Assembly: GCF_032341995.1 (NCBI RefSeq)
Contig: NZ_CP135438.1
Span: 1,647,847-1,711,846 of the forward strand
From: Domibacillus sp. DTU_2020_1001157_1_SI_ALB_TIR_016
Lineage (GTDB): Bacteria > Bacillota > Bacilli > Bacillales > Domibacillaceae
Direction: 5' to 3'
DNA: 64,000 bases
Made by a program: the position numbers and the translations under genes. The notes under the pieces were generated by a model. The model was not told where the DNA came from and searched no databases. It saw only the letters and a program-made list of their open reading frames with translations. The stretch's first letter is position 1. The number at the start of each line of letters is the position of its first letter. Of the stretch, positions 33,158 to 40,478 are shown piece by piece.

Positions 33158-34163
33158 ATTCTTCCCTCTTTTCACTGAATAGTTCGATGGGGCTTAGCAG
33201 CTGGAAGGACTTAAAACGGGCCCTTCTATCCTCGATTGGCGTATGAAGAATAAACTCTTCAACTCCGTATGCTTGATGGTAATGAGTGAGCACTTCCTGA
33301 ATGTAATCTGGTGTTCCGGCTACTGTGCTTATTTTTTGTTCTTTTATTTGGAATGCTTCACCCGACTCCCGGCCGAATTTCTCTGCTTGTTCAAATGATT
33401 GAACCGTTACGCTGCGGCCGCTTTTTAAAAAGACTTTATGAACAAGCTGGTTTCCCACCCTCTCTTCTGCTTCTTTCTGGCTCGAAGCCGCAAAAACCGA
33501 TAATGCCATCACAAGTTTGCCTTTCTTTTTCTGTTTTTGATATGCTTGAGCCGCTTCTTCCCAAATACTGATATCACTGTTAATAAAGTGGGCAAAAACG
33601 AAATTCCAGCCGTTCTTCGCAGCCAATTCTGCGCTTTTGGCGCTGGCACCAAGCAAATAATAGTCAGGCCGCTCTGGCGGATTGGGGCTGGCTTTTACTC
33701 CTGAAAGAGGATGACCCTCCGGAATGGTATTTTCTAAAATTTGCCCAAGCAGCGTCAGTCTCCCTTCAAAATCATGCCCGTCATTGACGGTTCCATATTG
33801 AAGTGCTTTTGTGGAAAGCGGAAGCCCGCCCGGAGCTTTCCCAATGCCAAGGTCCACCCGTCCTGGCTCTAAAGAAGATAAAACATTAAAATTCTCCGCC
33901 ACTTTGTAAGGGCTGTAATGCTGCAGCATCACGCCTCCCGATCCGATTCGGATTTTATTTGTTTTAGCCAGCAAATAGGCAATCAGCACCTCTGGCGATG
34001 AACCAGCCAGCTGCTCCGCGTTATGATGCTCTGACACCCAAAAGCGGTAATATCCCCATTTTTCAGCGTTTTGTGCCAGCTGAACAGTGTGCCGCAAGGA
34101 ATCAAATGCACTTTCATTTTCAAAGATCGGGCTTTGATCCAGTAAACTAATCTTGTATCCCAC
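33147..34163 (-). CDS. cmoO: CmoO-type luciferase-like monooxygenase
   Basis: A 338-residue luciferase-like flavoprotein: [57 protein letters not shown] and the C-terminal [12 protein letters not shown]. It matches YtmO/CmoO of B. subtilis. The start is GTG 34163 with AAGGAGGG upstream. It is the first gene after the ytlI-like regulator gene, with 134 bp between. Confidence 0.9.
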   Translation of the reverse strand: MGYKISLLDQSPIFENESAFDSLRHTVQLAQNAEKWGYYRFWVSEHHNAEQLAGSSPEVLIAYLLAKTNKIRIGSGGVMLQHYSPYKVAENFNVLSSLEPGRVDLGIGKAPGGLPLSTKALQYGTVNDGHDFEGRLTLLGQILENTIPEGHPLSGVKASPNPPERPDYYLLGASAKSAELAAKNGWNFVFAHFINSDISIWEEAAQAYQKQKKKGKLVMALSVFAASSQKEAEERVGNQLVHKVFLKSGRSVTVQSFEQAEKFGRESGEAFQIKEQKISTVAGTPDYIQEVLTHYHQAYGVEEFILHTPIEDRRARFKSFQLLSPIELFSEKREEYVS

Positions 34164-34297
34164 TTCTGTTCCCTCCTTATTCTTAGTTAGTTGGTAAGAT
34201 TAATCAGCTTTCGGTGATTGACACTTATCCTACCACCCGGATATTGAAAAAGAAATGCTTTTGCCGATAGAAAGATTTATTGTTTTCATTAAAAAAG
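34164..34297. promoter_or_regulatory. Probable YtlI-dependent control region before cmoO
   Basis: On the - strand, CTATCGGCAAAAGCATTTC (34272-34254) and a -35-like TTTTTCAAT lie upstream of TAGGATAAG. In B. subtilis the first gene of this operon is activated by YtlI from such a site. No exact operator can be defined from one copy. Confidence 0.4.
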
Positions 34298-35196
34298 TTA
34301 ATGAATGCTCGACTGCTTGCTGCTTCCGCTGAACATACCGGCAAAGTGCTGGACAAATTCCCATAATGGCGGCGGTTCAGTCCCGTAATAGGCACCATAT
34401 ATATGTTGTTTTAACTGAAGAAGATGAGACGTTTCGATTTCAATTAGCTCTTCCTGCTCCAGTTCATTTTTTATGCATAACGAGGGTAAAAAACCGATGC
34501 CCGCTCCGCTTTTAATCAGGGATTTGGCTACTTCCAGATGCCCGACTTGAAATTCAATACGCGGCTTTACATGGGCTGCCTCGAATATTTTATGCACTCT
34601 GTTCCAGTCAAAAGCGCCGCATTCAAAAAACACCATTGGCTCCGACGCTAACTCTGCCGCTGAAATATCTGTTCTTCCAACAAAGGCATGCCCCGGCAGT
34701 GTCACCAGCCGAACTGAATTGTCTAGGATAGGCTGCTGCTCTAGCGCATCATGGGCAGCTTCTTTCATAAAAGCAATATGCAATTCTTTGCGTAAAAGCT
34801 TTTCAACAAGCAGATCATTGGATGCCGATACAACAGTAAAGCGCCATTCAGGAAACGCTTCCTTCCATAATGGCAATGCATGCGGAAGAAAGTATTGAGA
34901 AGAAATCAGGTTTGCTCCAATCACGCATTCTTTCTGGGCAGATTCTCTCCGAAGCAGCTTTTTGGCCTGCTCGTATGTTTGAACGATTTGCTCGGCATAT
35001 GGCAGAAACTCTCTGCCTTTTTCCGTTAATGAAACGCCTCTTCCGCTCCGGTCAAACAGCTGCTGTTCCAGCTCGCGCTCTAGTGTTTTGATACGCGCTG
35101 TCACTGTAGGCTGTGATAAAAATAAGGCGTCCGCCGCTTTATGAATACTATTAAAATGAACTGCGTATATAAAGGCTTCTAAGTGATCAATATTCA
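34298..35196 (-). CDS. ytlI: YtlI-like LysR-family regulator
   Basis: A 299-residue LysR-type activator. The N-terminal winged helix is MNIDHLEAFIYAVHFNSIHKAADALFLSQPTVTARIKTLE. The effector domain includes CVIGANLISSQYFLPHALPLW and GAGIGFLPSLCIKNE. ATG 35196 has a GGGAGG site upstream; the open frame extends to 35305 but crosses the terminator and hairpin D, so the upstream part is not coding. Its place directly before cmoO matches YtlI of B. subtilis, which activates ytmI-type operons under sulfur limitation. Confidence 0.88.
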
Positions 35197-35224
35197 TCCG
35201 GTTTCCTCCCCGCCCAAATGTATA

Positions 35225-35264
35225 GAAAAAGCGCCTGAACGCATTCGTGCATTCAGGCGCTTTT
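35225..35264 (-). terminator. Terminator joined to leader hairpin copy D, between ssu and ytlI
   Basis: Read on the - strand: AAAAGCGCCTGAA, loop, TTCAGGCGCTTTTTCTAT. It would separate the ssu operon from ytlI unless it is bypassed. Confidence 0.82.
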
Positions 35265-35279
35265 GGCTGACCAATCAGC
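35259..35279 (-). promoter_or_regulatory. Recurrent leader hairpin, copy D
   Basis: Read on the - strand: GCT-GA-TTGG-TCAG-CCAA-A-AGC, 21 nt, 36 bp after the ssuD stop. Both stems keep pairing with bases different from copies A and E. It overlaps the terminator at its 3' end. Confidence 0.72.
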
Positions 35280-35315
35280 GGCTTATTTTTCCGATATAAG
35301 GTCAAAGCTGTTTTT

Positions 35316-36461
35316 TCACACTGTATGACTTTTAATTTTTCCGGCTAAAATGCTATTGCCAATCGTTTCTCCAATATTTCCTCTTGAACGCCCTAAATCT
35401 TCACCTTGGCCAAATGAAAGAAGCGGGAAGACAAGCTCTGCAAATCGATATGATTCTTCCAGGTGAGGATATCCTGAAAAAATAAAACTTTCAATTCCGA
35501 GGTCTTGATATTCCTTTATACGAGCCGCAACCGTTTGAGGATCACCAACAAGTGCTGTGCCGGCACCGCCTCGTACAAGCCCAATTCCTGCCCATAAGTT
35601 TGGGCTGATCTCAAGATCTGCTTCTTTTCCTTTTCTATGAAGCGCAGCCATCCTGCTCTGTCCGGCTGAATCATGACGGCTTAGTTTTTGCTGGGCTTTT
35701 TCTATCACTTCATCATCCAAGTGAGAAATCAACCGATCTGCTGCCGCCCATGCCTCTGCGTTTGTTTCGCGTACAATGACATGAAGGCGAATGCCAAACC
35801 GGACTGTGCGCCCTTCTTTTCGAGCCTGCTGGCGTACACTGTCAATTTTTTCTTTAACTTGAGCCGGCGGTTCGCCCCATGTTAAATACACATCCGAATG
35901 GGCAGCTGCTACCTGCTGGCCAGCAGGCGAGGAGCCTCCAAAATAAACAGGTGGTGTCGGCTGTTGAACAGGTGGGAACAATAATTCGCCGCCTTCTGAT
36001 TTTACATATTTCCCGTCATAATTTACCGTCTCACCTTTCAGCAGGCCGCGCCAAATCGTTAAAAATTCATCCGCCGCCTCATACCGTTCGTCGTGTTTAA
36101 GAAATAGGCCATCTCCTGCAAGTTCAACAGGATCACCACCAGCAACAACATTAATAAGTACACGTCCGTTGGATAAGCGGTCCAATGTAGACGTCATACG
36201 TGCAGCAACAGATGGCTGCATTAAACCAGGGCGCAGTGCTACCAAGAATTTTAGTCTTGTAGTCTCTGCGGCGAGTGCAGCTGCAGTCAGCCATGGATCT
36301 TCGCATGATTTTCCAGTTGGAAGCAGTACACCTGTGTAGCCAAGCCGGTCAGCCGCTTGGGCCACTTGTCGAAAATACGTGTGATCCGCTTCTCTTCCGC
36401 CAATATCTGTTCCTAAATAACGACCGTCACCATGTGTTGGAATAAACCATAAAATTTCCAT
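35316..36461 (-). CDS. ssuD: SsuD alkanesulfonate monooxygenase
   Basis: A 381-residue FMNH2-dependent monooxygenase of the SsuD family: [37 protein letters not shown] with the active-site Cys, [29 protein letters not shown], and [15 protein letters not shown]. Full length, so it should release sulfite from C2 or longer alkanesulfonates. AAAGGAGAG lies before ATG 36461. It is the last gene of the third ssu operon in the window. Confidence 0.93.
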   Translation of the reverse strand: MEILWFIPTHGDGRYLGTDIGGREADHTYFRQVAQAADRLGYTGVLLPTGKSCEDPWLTAAALAAETTRLKFLVALRPGLMQPSVAARMTSTLDRLSNGRVLINVVAGGDPVELAGDGLFLKHDERYEAADEFLTIWRGLLKGETVNYDGKYVKSEGGELLFPPVQQPTPPVYFGGSSPAGQQVAAAHSDVYLTWGEPPAQVKEKIDSVRQQARKEGRTVRFGIRLHVIVRETNAEAWAAADRLISHLDDEVIEKAQQKLSRHDSAGQSRMAALHRKGKEADLEISPNLWAGIGLVRGGAGTALVGDPQTVAARIKEYQDLGIESFIFSGYPHLEESYRFAELVFPLLSFGQGEDLGRSRGNIGETIGNSILAGKIKSHTV

Positions 36462-36477
36462 TTATCTCTCTCCTTTA

Positions 36478-37308
36478 TTAATTGGTTCCTTTAAAACTGC
36501 TGCGCCACTTTAATAACTTTCGTTCAAGCAGTCTCACAAATGAATCTGTTAATTTTCCCACAACCGCAAAAATGATAATTCCGACAAACACCTTTTCCGT
36601 CTGCGAAAACTGGCGGGCATCCATAATCATGTAGCCGACACCAGCACTCGATCCCATCAGCTCTGCCACTACAAGGCCAAGCCATGCAATACCAAGAGAC
36701 AGCCGAACACCAAGTAAAATGTTTGGCAGTGCAGCCGGTAAAATAAGGCGTGTAATTTGATGGCGCCAGCTGAATTCCAGAACACGTGCCACATCAAACA
36801 ACTTGGCATCTACGCCCCGAATACCGAGAAAGGTATTAATGTAGATAGGAAAAAATGCGCCAAGTGCAATTAACAGCACTTTAGATAGTTCATCAAACCC
36901 AAACCATAAGATAAAGAGCGGTGTTACGGCCAAATGCGGAACAGTACGGAGCATTTGCAAAGATGGATCTAGATAGGACTCCGTTCTCTTTGAAAATCCA
37001 ACCAGGATTCCAAATAAAAGACCCAGCCCGCCGCCGAGCAGAAACCCGCCGGCTGCCCGTGCAATACTGATTTTCATATTGTCAGCCAGTTCCCCCGATA
37101 CTGCCAGCTCATAAAACGACGCAAGAATAGCAAGCGGTGTCGGCAGCACTGTTTCAGAGATTAATCCGGCACTTCCTGCATACTGCCATAAAGCCAGAAT
37201 AATGATCGGCACAACGAATCCTTTAAGCCACGGTGGAATGGTCCTTGCTTTTTTGACTTTTGCTGCTTTTTCCTTTCCACTTAATCCGACATAAGCTGCT
37301 GTTTTCAT
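36478..37308 (-). CDS. ssuC: SsuC alkanesulfonate ABC permease
   Basis: A 276-residue permease with a Lys-rich N-terminus, about six membrane helices, LRTVPHLAVTPLFILWFGFDELSK, the EAA loop VLEFSWRHQITRLILPAALPN and MIMDARQFSQTEKVFVGII. AAGGAGGGGG lies upstream of ATG 37308, which overlaps the ssuA stop by four bases. Confidence 0.93.
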   Translation of the reverse strand: MKTAAYVGLSGKEKAAKVKKARTIPPWLKGFVVPIIILALWQYAGSAGLISETVLPTPLAILASFYELAVSGELADNMKISIARAAGGFLLGGGLGLLFGILVGFSKRTESYLDPSLQMLRTVPHLAVTPLFILWFGFDELSKVLLIALGAFFPIYINTFLGIRGVDAKLFDVARVLEFSWRHQITRLILPAALPNILLGVRLSLGIAWLGLVVAELMGSSAGVGYMIMDARQFSQTEKVFVGIIIFAVVGKLTDSFVRLLERKLLKWRSSFKGTN

Positions 37309-38285
37309 TTCGCCCCCTCCTTCTTCACTTTTTCAATAAACTGATTATCTACTACTTCAGATACATCAATTTCCTTATCAATAACACCAAGGTCATATTG
37401 AAAATCAGCTGTTTCCTGCTGTGCTTTGATAATGTCCTCGGTGATAGGTTCATTCAGTGGTTCTGTATTGTTCAGTACGCTTTCTACTACATCTTTATCG
37501 AGCTCTTTAATTTCGGAGTAAATGGAGACGGCTTCTTCTTTGTTTGCTTTTTGCCAATCAACCGTTTTGTTATAAACCTCAAGGAAACGCTCAACTTCCT
37601 CTGGATGCTCCTCAGCAAATCCGTTTCTGACAAGAGTGAAGCCCGGCGAGTATGAGTGCAGCGTTTCACCATTCGCTAAAATTTCCGCATCATTTTGAAT
37701 GGTCTGCAGTGAGACAAATGGTTCCCAGATTGACCAGGCATCCACTGCCCCATTTTCAAATGCCGGCATTGCTTCATCCGGCTGCAGCTGAATGATTTCG
37801 ACATCGTCTGGCGATACACCAGCCTTTTTTAATGCTTTATGGAGAAAGTCAAAGCCGCTGCTTCCTTTCGCCACCGCTACTTTCTTTCCTTTTAAATCCT
37901 CAATTGATTGAATGGAACTTCCCTTCTTCACCAAGATCGCATTGGCTTTCAGTCCATCCTGGGAAAGGGCAATTTCTTTAAATGGAACATCCGCTGCCTG
38001 ACCGCCAATAACAGGGGAGTTTCCGACTTGTGAAAAGTCCAGCTTGCCTGCTGCCAGCCCTTCAAATTGAGGCGGCCCGCTTTGAAACTCGGTCCATTTT
38101 ACTTTGATTCCTTCTTTTTCAAACGCTTCTTCAAACCAGCCTTTTTCTTTTGCAATCCAAAGCGGGCTGAGGCTTTGTTGAATACCAATATTAATCTCTT
38201 TTAATTCTTGCTCCTCTCCTGACGTTTTTGCGGAGCATGCAGCTAAAAGTAATGATGATATGATTAAAAACAGCCACTTCCTCAT
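37305..38285 (-). CDS. ssuA: SsuA alkanesulfonate-binding lipoprotein, copy 1
   Basis: A 326-residue lipoprotein with lipobox LLAAC (Cys about residue 17). The SsuA-type fold is shown by IGIQQSLSPLWIAKEKGWF, the QFEGLAAGKLDFSQVGNSPV motif, and DLKGKKVAVAKGSSG. It is about three-quarters identical by eye to the adjacent copy 2. Differences cluster in the ligand-facing segments (for example FKEIALSQDGLK versus FEEIAITEEGRRG), suggesting two ligands or affinities. Confidence 0.92.
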   Translation of the reverse strand: MRKWLFLIISSLLLAACSAKTSGEEQELKEINIGIQQSLSPLWIAKEKGWFEEAFEKEGIKVKWTEFQSGPPQFEGLAAGKLDFSQVGNSPVIGGQAADVPFKEIALSQDGLKANAILVKKGSSIQSIEDLKGKKVAVAKGSSGFDFLHKALKKAGVSPDDVEIIQLQPDEAMPAFENGAVDAWSIWEPFVSLQTIQNDAEILANGETLHSYSPGFTLVRNGFAEEHPEEVERFLEVYNKTVDWQKANKEEAVSIYSEIKELDKDVVESVLNNTEPLNEPITEDIIKAQQETADFQYDLGVIDKEIDVSEVVDNQFIEKVKKEGAK

Positions 38286-38326
38286 GATGTTTCCTCCTTC
38301 GAGATCTGTTCTGTTACCGATCCAGC

Positions 38327-39313
38327 TTATTTGGCTTCTTCAGATGCCTGTTTTACTTTTTCAATAAATTGATTGTCTACTACTTCCGACACATCGATTT
38401 TTTTATCAATCGCACCAAGCTTGTATTGAAAATCAGCTGTTTCCTGCTGTGATTGAATAATCTCTTCAGTGATCGGCTCGTTCAGTGCTTCTGTGTTATT
38501 CAGCACATTTTCTACAATTAATGGATCAAGGTCTTTTACCTTCGCATAGATGGCAATGGTTTCTTCTTTGTTTTCTTTTTGCCATTGAACGGCTTTATCA
38601 TAAACTTGAAGAAACTTTTCTACTTCTTTTGGGTAACTGTCTGCAAATTGGCTGCGTACAATCGTGAATCCTGGAGAATATGTATCAATGGTTTCACCAT
38701 TCGCTAAAACCGTTGCTCCATTTTTCAGCGACTGTAGAGAAACAAATGGCTCCCAGATCGCCCAGGCATCGACCGATCCATTTTCAAACGCCGGCATTGC
38801 TTCATCCGGCTGCAGCTGGATCATCTCTACGTCATCTGGGGATACACCCGCGTATTTTAACGCTTTGTGCAGAAAGTCAAATCCTCCGCTTCCTTTCGCA
38901 ACGGCTACCTTTTTTCCTTTTAGATCCTCAATTGATTTGATTGGGCTTCCTTTCTTTACAATAATCGAGTTGCCTCTGCGGCCTTCTTCCGTAATGGCAA
39001 TTTCTTCAAAAGATACTCCTGCCGCCTGCCCGCTGATGACCGGTGAATTGCCGACCTGTGAAAAGTCCAGCTTGCCTGCTGCCAGTCCTTCAAATTGAGG
39101 AGGCCCGCTTTGAAACTCGATCCAGTTTACTTTCACGCCTTCTTCTTTAAACGCTTTTTCAAACCAGCCTTTTTCCTTAGCAATCCAAATGGGGCTGAGG
39201 CTTTGTTGAATGCCAATATCGATCTCTTTCAATTTTTTCTGCTCTCCCGACGTTTCCGCGGAGCATGCAGCTAAAAACAACAATGATAGAATTAAAAACA
39301 GCCATTTTCTCAT
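38327..39313 (-). CDS. ssuA: SsuA alkanesulfonate-binding lipoprotein, copy 2
   Basis: A 328-residue paralogue of the downstream gene, same lipobox (FLAAC) and fold. It is separated from copy 1 by 41 bp and from ssuB by 11 bp. The pair looks like a tandem duplication, since flanking genes ssuB and ssuC are single. Both copies have intact starts, ribosome binding sites and signal peptides. Confidence 0.92.
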   Translation of the reverse strand: MRKWLFLILSLLFLAACSAETSGEQKKLKEIDIGIQQSLSPIWIAKEKGWFEKAFKEEGVKVNWIEFQSGPPQFEGLAAGKLDFSQVGNSPVISGQAAGVSFEEIAITEEGRRGNSIIVKKGSPIKSIEDLKGKKVAVAKGSGGFDFLHKALKYAGVSPDDVEMIQLQPDEAMPAFENGSVDAWAIWEPFVSLQSLKNGATVLANGETIDTYSPGFTIVRSQFADSYPKEVEKFLQVYDKAVQWQKENKEETIAIYAKVKDLDPLIVENVLNNTEALNEPITEEIIQSQQETADFQYKLGAIDKKIDVSEVVDNQFIEKVKQASEEAK

Positions 39314-39324
39314 AATTATTTCTC

Positions 39325-40092
39325 CTAAATTCCTGCGCCTTCTGAGTAATCAGAATGTTCTGTTTTTTCGAACTCTTCCAGCACTTTTTGACGTAAATAT
39401 TGAAAGGATGTATCTGTTCGATTTCGTGGAAAAGGCAGCTCGATGGGCAGCCACTTTTGAAGACGGCCTGGTTTGGCCCGCAGAATCGCCAGCTGTGTTC
39501 CCAAGTAAATCGACTCATCAATGTCATGGGTCACTAAAATCATTGTGATTTTTTTTCTCTGCCAAATATCGACCAACACATCCTGCAGATGCTTGCGGGT
39601 AAACGCATCAAGCGCACCGAACGGCTCATCAAGCAGCAGAACTTCTGGTTCGCGGAGCAGTGCTCGTGCGATAGCCACACGCTGCGACATACCTCCGGAC
39701 AATTCAGCCGGGTACGCCTTTTCATTTCCTGTCAGCCGGACAATATCAATCAGTTCCTGAACTTTTGCTTTCACATTTGGATCGCGCAAATTCAAGTCTG
39801 CCGCAATGTTTTGTTCCACAGTCAGCCACGGAAACAGGCGATGTTCTTGAAAAATAAACCCCTGACTAATACCCGGTTTCTTGACTTCCCGGCCATGAAT
39901 GTTCACACTGCCTCTGTACTCTGTATCCAGCCCTGCAGCAATTTTTAATAGTGTACTTTTACCGCATCCGCTTGGCCCGATAATGGTTAAAAATTCACCA
40001 TCATTAATGTCCAAATGTATATCGTCAAGCACCACTGTGCGTTTGTCCGCTATTCCAAATGCTTTTTCTTTTACTTGTATTAAGACACTCAT
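39325..40092 (-). CDS. ssuB: SsuB alkanesulfonate ABC ATP-binding protein
   Basis: A 255-residue ATPase: Walker [11 protein letters not shown]-loop FQEHRLFPW, signature [10 protein letters not shown], Walker [13 protein letters not shown] and H-loop VTHDIDES; the tail [10 protein letters not shown] is SsuB-like. AAGGAGGAGG lies before ATG 40092. First structural gene of the operon; its 280-base leader carries two hairpin/terminator modules and a leader peptide. Confidence 0.93.
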   Translation of the reverse strand: MSVLIQVKEKAFGIADKRTVVLDDIHLDINDGEFLTIIGPSGCGKSTLLKIAAGLDTEYRGSVNIHGREVKKPGISQGFIFQEHRLFPWLTVEQNIAADLNLRDPNVKAKVQELIDIVRLTGNEKAYPAELSGGMSQRVAIARALLREPEVLLLDEPFGALDAFTRKHLQDVLVDIWQRKKITMILVTHDIDESIYLGTQLAILRAKPGRLQKWLPIELPFPRNRTDTSFQYLRQKVLEEFEKTEHSDYSEGAGI

Positions 40093-40108
40093 TTTGCTCC
40101 TCCTCCTT

Positions 40109-40147
40109 AAAAGAAAACAGCCCTCTGCCAGAAAAGAACAGAGAGCC
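40109..40147 (-). terminator. Terminator joined to leader hairpin copy E, directly before ssuB
   Basis: Read on the - strand: GCTCTCTG, loop TTCTTTTCTGG, CAGAGGGC, then TGTTTTCTTTT, ending at the ssuB ribosome binding site. Its first bases are the 3' arm of hairpin E. Confidence 0.72.
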
Positions 40148-40165
40148 TTCGGTTGTCCGATCAGC
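40145..40165 (-). promoter_or_regulatory. Recurrent leader hairpin, copy E
   Basis: Read on the - strand: GCT-GA-TCGG-ACAA-CCGA-A-GGC, 21 nt. It starts two bases after the stop codon of the leader peptide. Compared with copy D, the inner stem TCGG/CCGA replaces TTGG/CCAA. Confidence 0.75.
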
Positions 40166-40167
40166 TT

Positions 40168-40215
40168 TTATTCAATTGTTCGACCTACCATATGACAGTC
40201 GCTTTTCATTTTCAT
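40168..40215 (-). CDS. Short leader peptide before ssuB
   Basis: An AAGGAG site (40224-40219) precedes three in-frame ATGs (40218, 40215, 40209). The product is (MMK)MKSDCHMVGRTIE, 13-16 residues, with the stop codon two bases from hairpin E. ATG 40209 has the best spacing (9). It contains one Cys and one His codon. Its position suggests transcription attenuation, but a cis role has not been shown. Confidence 0.6.
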   Translation of the reverse strand: MKMKSDCHMVGRTIE

Positions 40216-40233
40216 CATCTCCTTCTACGGCAA

Positions 40234-40270
40234 TAAAAAAAGCACACGCCATTTTGGAAAGGCGTGTGCT
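40234..40270 (-). terminator. Terminator joined to leader hairpin copy F
   Basis: Read on the - strand: AGCACACGCC, loop TTTCCAAAAT, GGCGTGTGCT, then TTTTTTT. It stops transcription within 100 bases of the ssu promoter. Confidence 0.85.
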
Positions 40271-40288
40271 TTCAGTTGTCTGATCAGC
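40268..40288 (-). promoter_or_regulatory. Recurrent leader hairpin, copy F
   Basis: Read on the - strand: GCT-GA-TCAG-ACAA-CTGA-A-AGC, 21 nt. It lies about 50 bases after the predicted transcription start and runs into the terminator at 40270-40234. Confidence 0.75.
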
Positions 40289-40306
40289 ACGGTTAATATA
40301 AAGTTT

Positions 40307-40332
40307 ATTAATCGATTTTATATCCGATTAAT
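40307..40332. promoter_or_regulatory. Palindromic candidate operator at the ssu start site
   Basis: ATTAATCG (40307-40314) and CGATTAAT (40325-40332) form an 8-bp inverted repeat with a 10-base spacer. It lies just after the predicted transcription start of the ssu promoter, a position that suits a repressor such as CymR, which controls sulfur genes in Bacillus. Confidence 0.5.
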
Positions 40333-40344
40333 TCTATATGGATT

Positions 40345-40373
40345 ATAATATATGTCTCTCCCTTATTCGTCAA
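40345..40373 (-). promoter_or_regulatory. Sigma-A promoter of the ssu operon
   Basis: Read on the - strand: TTGACG (40373-40368), a 17-bp spacer, TATTAT (40350-40345). Confidence 0.78.
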
Positions 40374-40428
40374 CCATTTTTTGATAAAAATTTAATTCTT
40401 TTTAAATTACTCATTTCACTCTTTTAGC

Positions 40429-40473
40429 AAAAAGAAAGACCAGCTTATATGTACATTAAAGTACAAGCTGGTC
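40429..40473 (-). terminator. Terminator of the nir operon
   Basis: Read on the - strand: GACCAGCTTGTAC, loop, a partly mismatched complement ending AAGCTGGTC, then TTTCTTTTT. It lies six bases after the nirC-like stop. Confidence 0.82.
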
Positions 40474-40478
40474 CTTTT

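Noticed and set aside
35197..35305. N-terminal extension of the YtlI-like protein.
   Set aside because: It would be encoded by the terminator and hairpin D; ATG 35196 has a proper ribosome binding site and begins the family sequence.
35259..40288. Hairpins D and E both translate as LIGQPKA with changes only at third codon positions, which looks like protein-coding selection.
   Set aside because: Neither frame has a ribosome binding site or start codon, copy A has a loop insertion that breaks the frame, and the same changes are explained by base pairing in the hairpin stems.
40093..40380. S-box (SAM), T-box or FMN riboswitch in the ssu leader.
   Set aside because: I looked for the conserved cores (GAGGGACTGGCC, TGGNACCGCG, GGGGCAGGGTGAAA) on both strands and did not see them.
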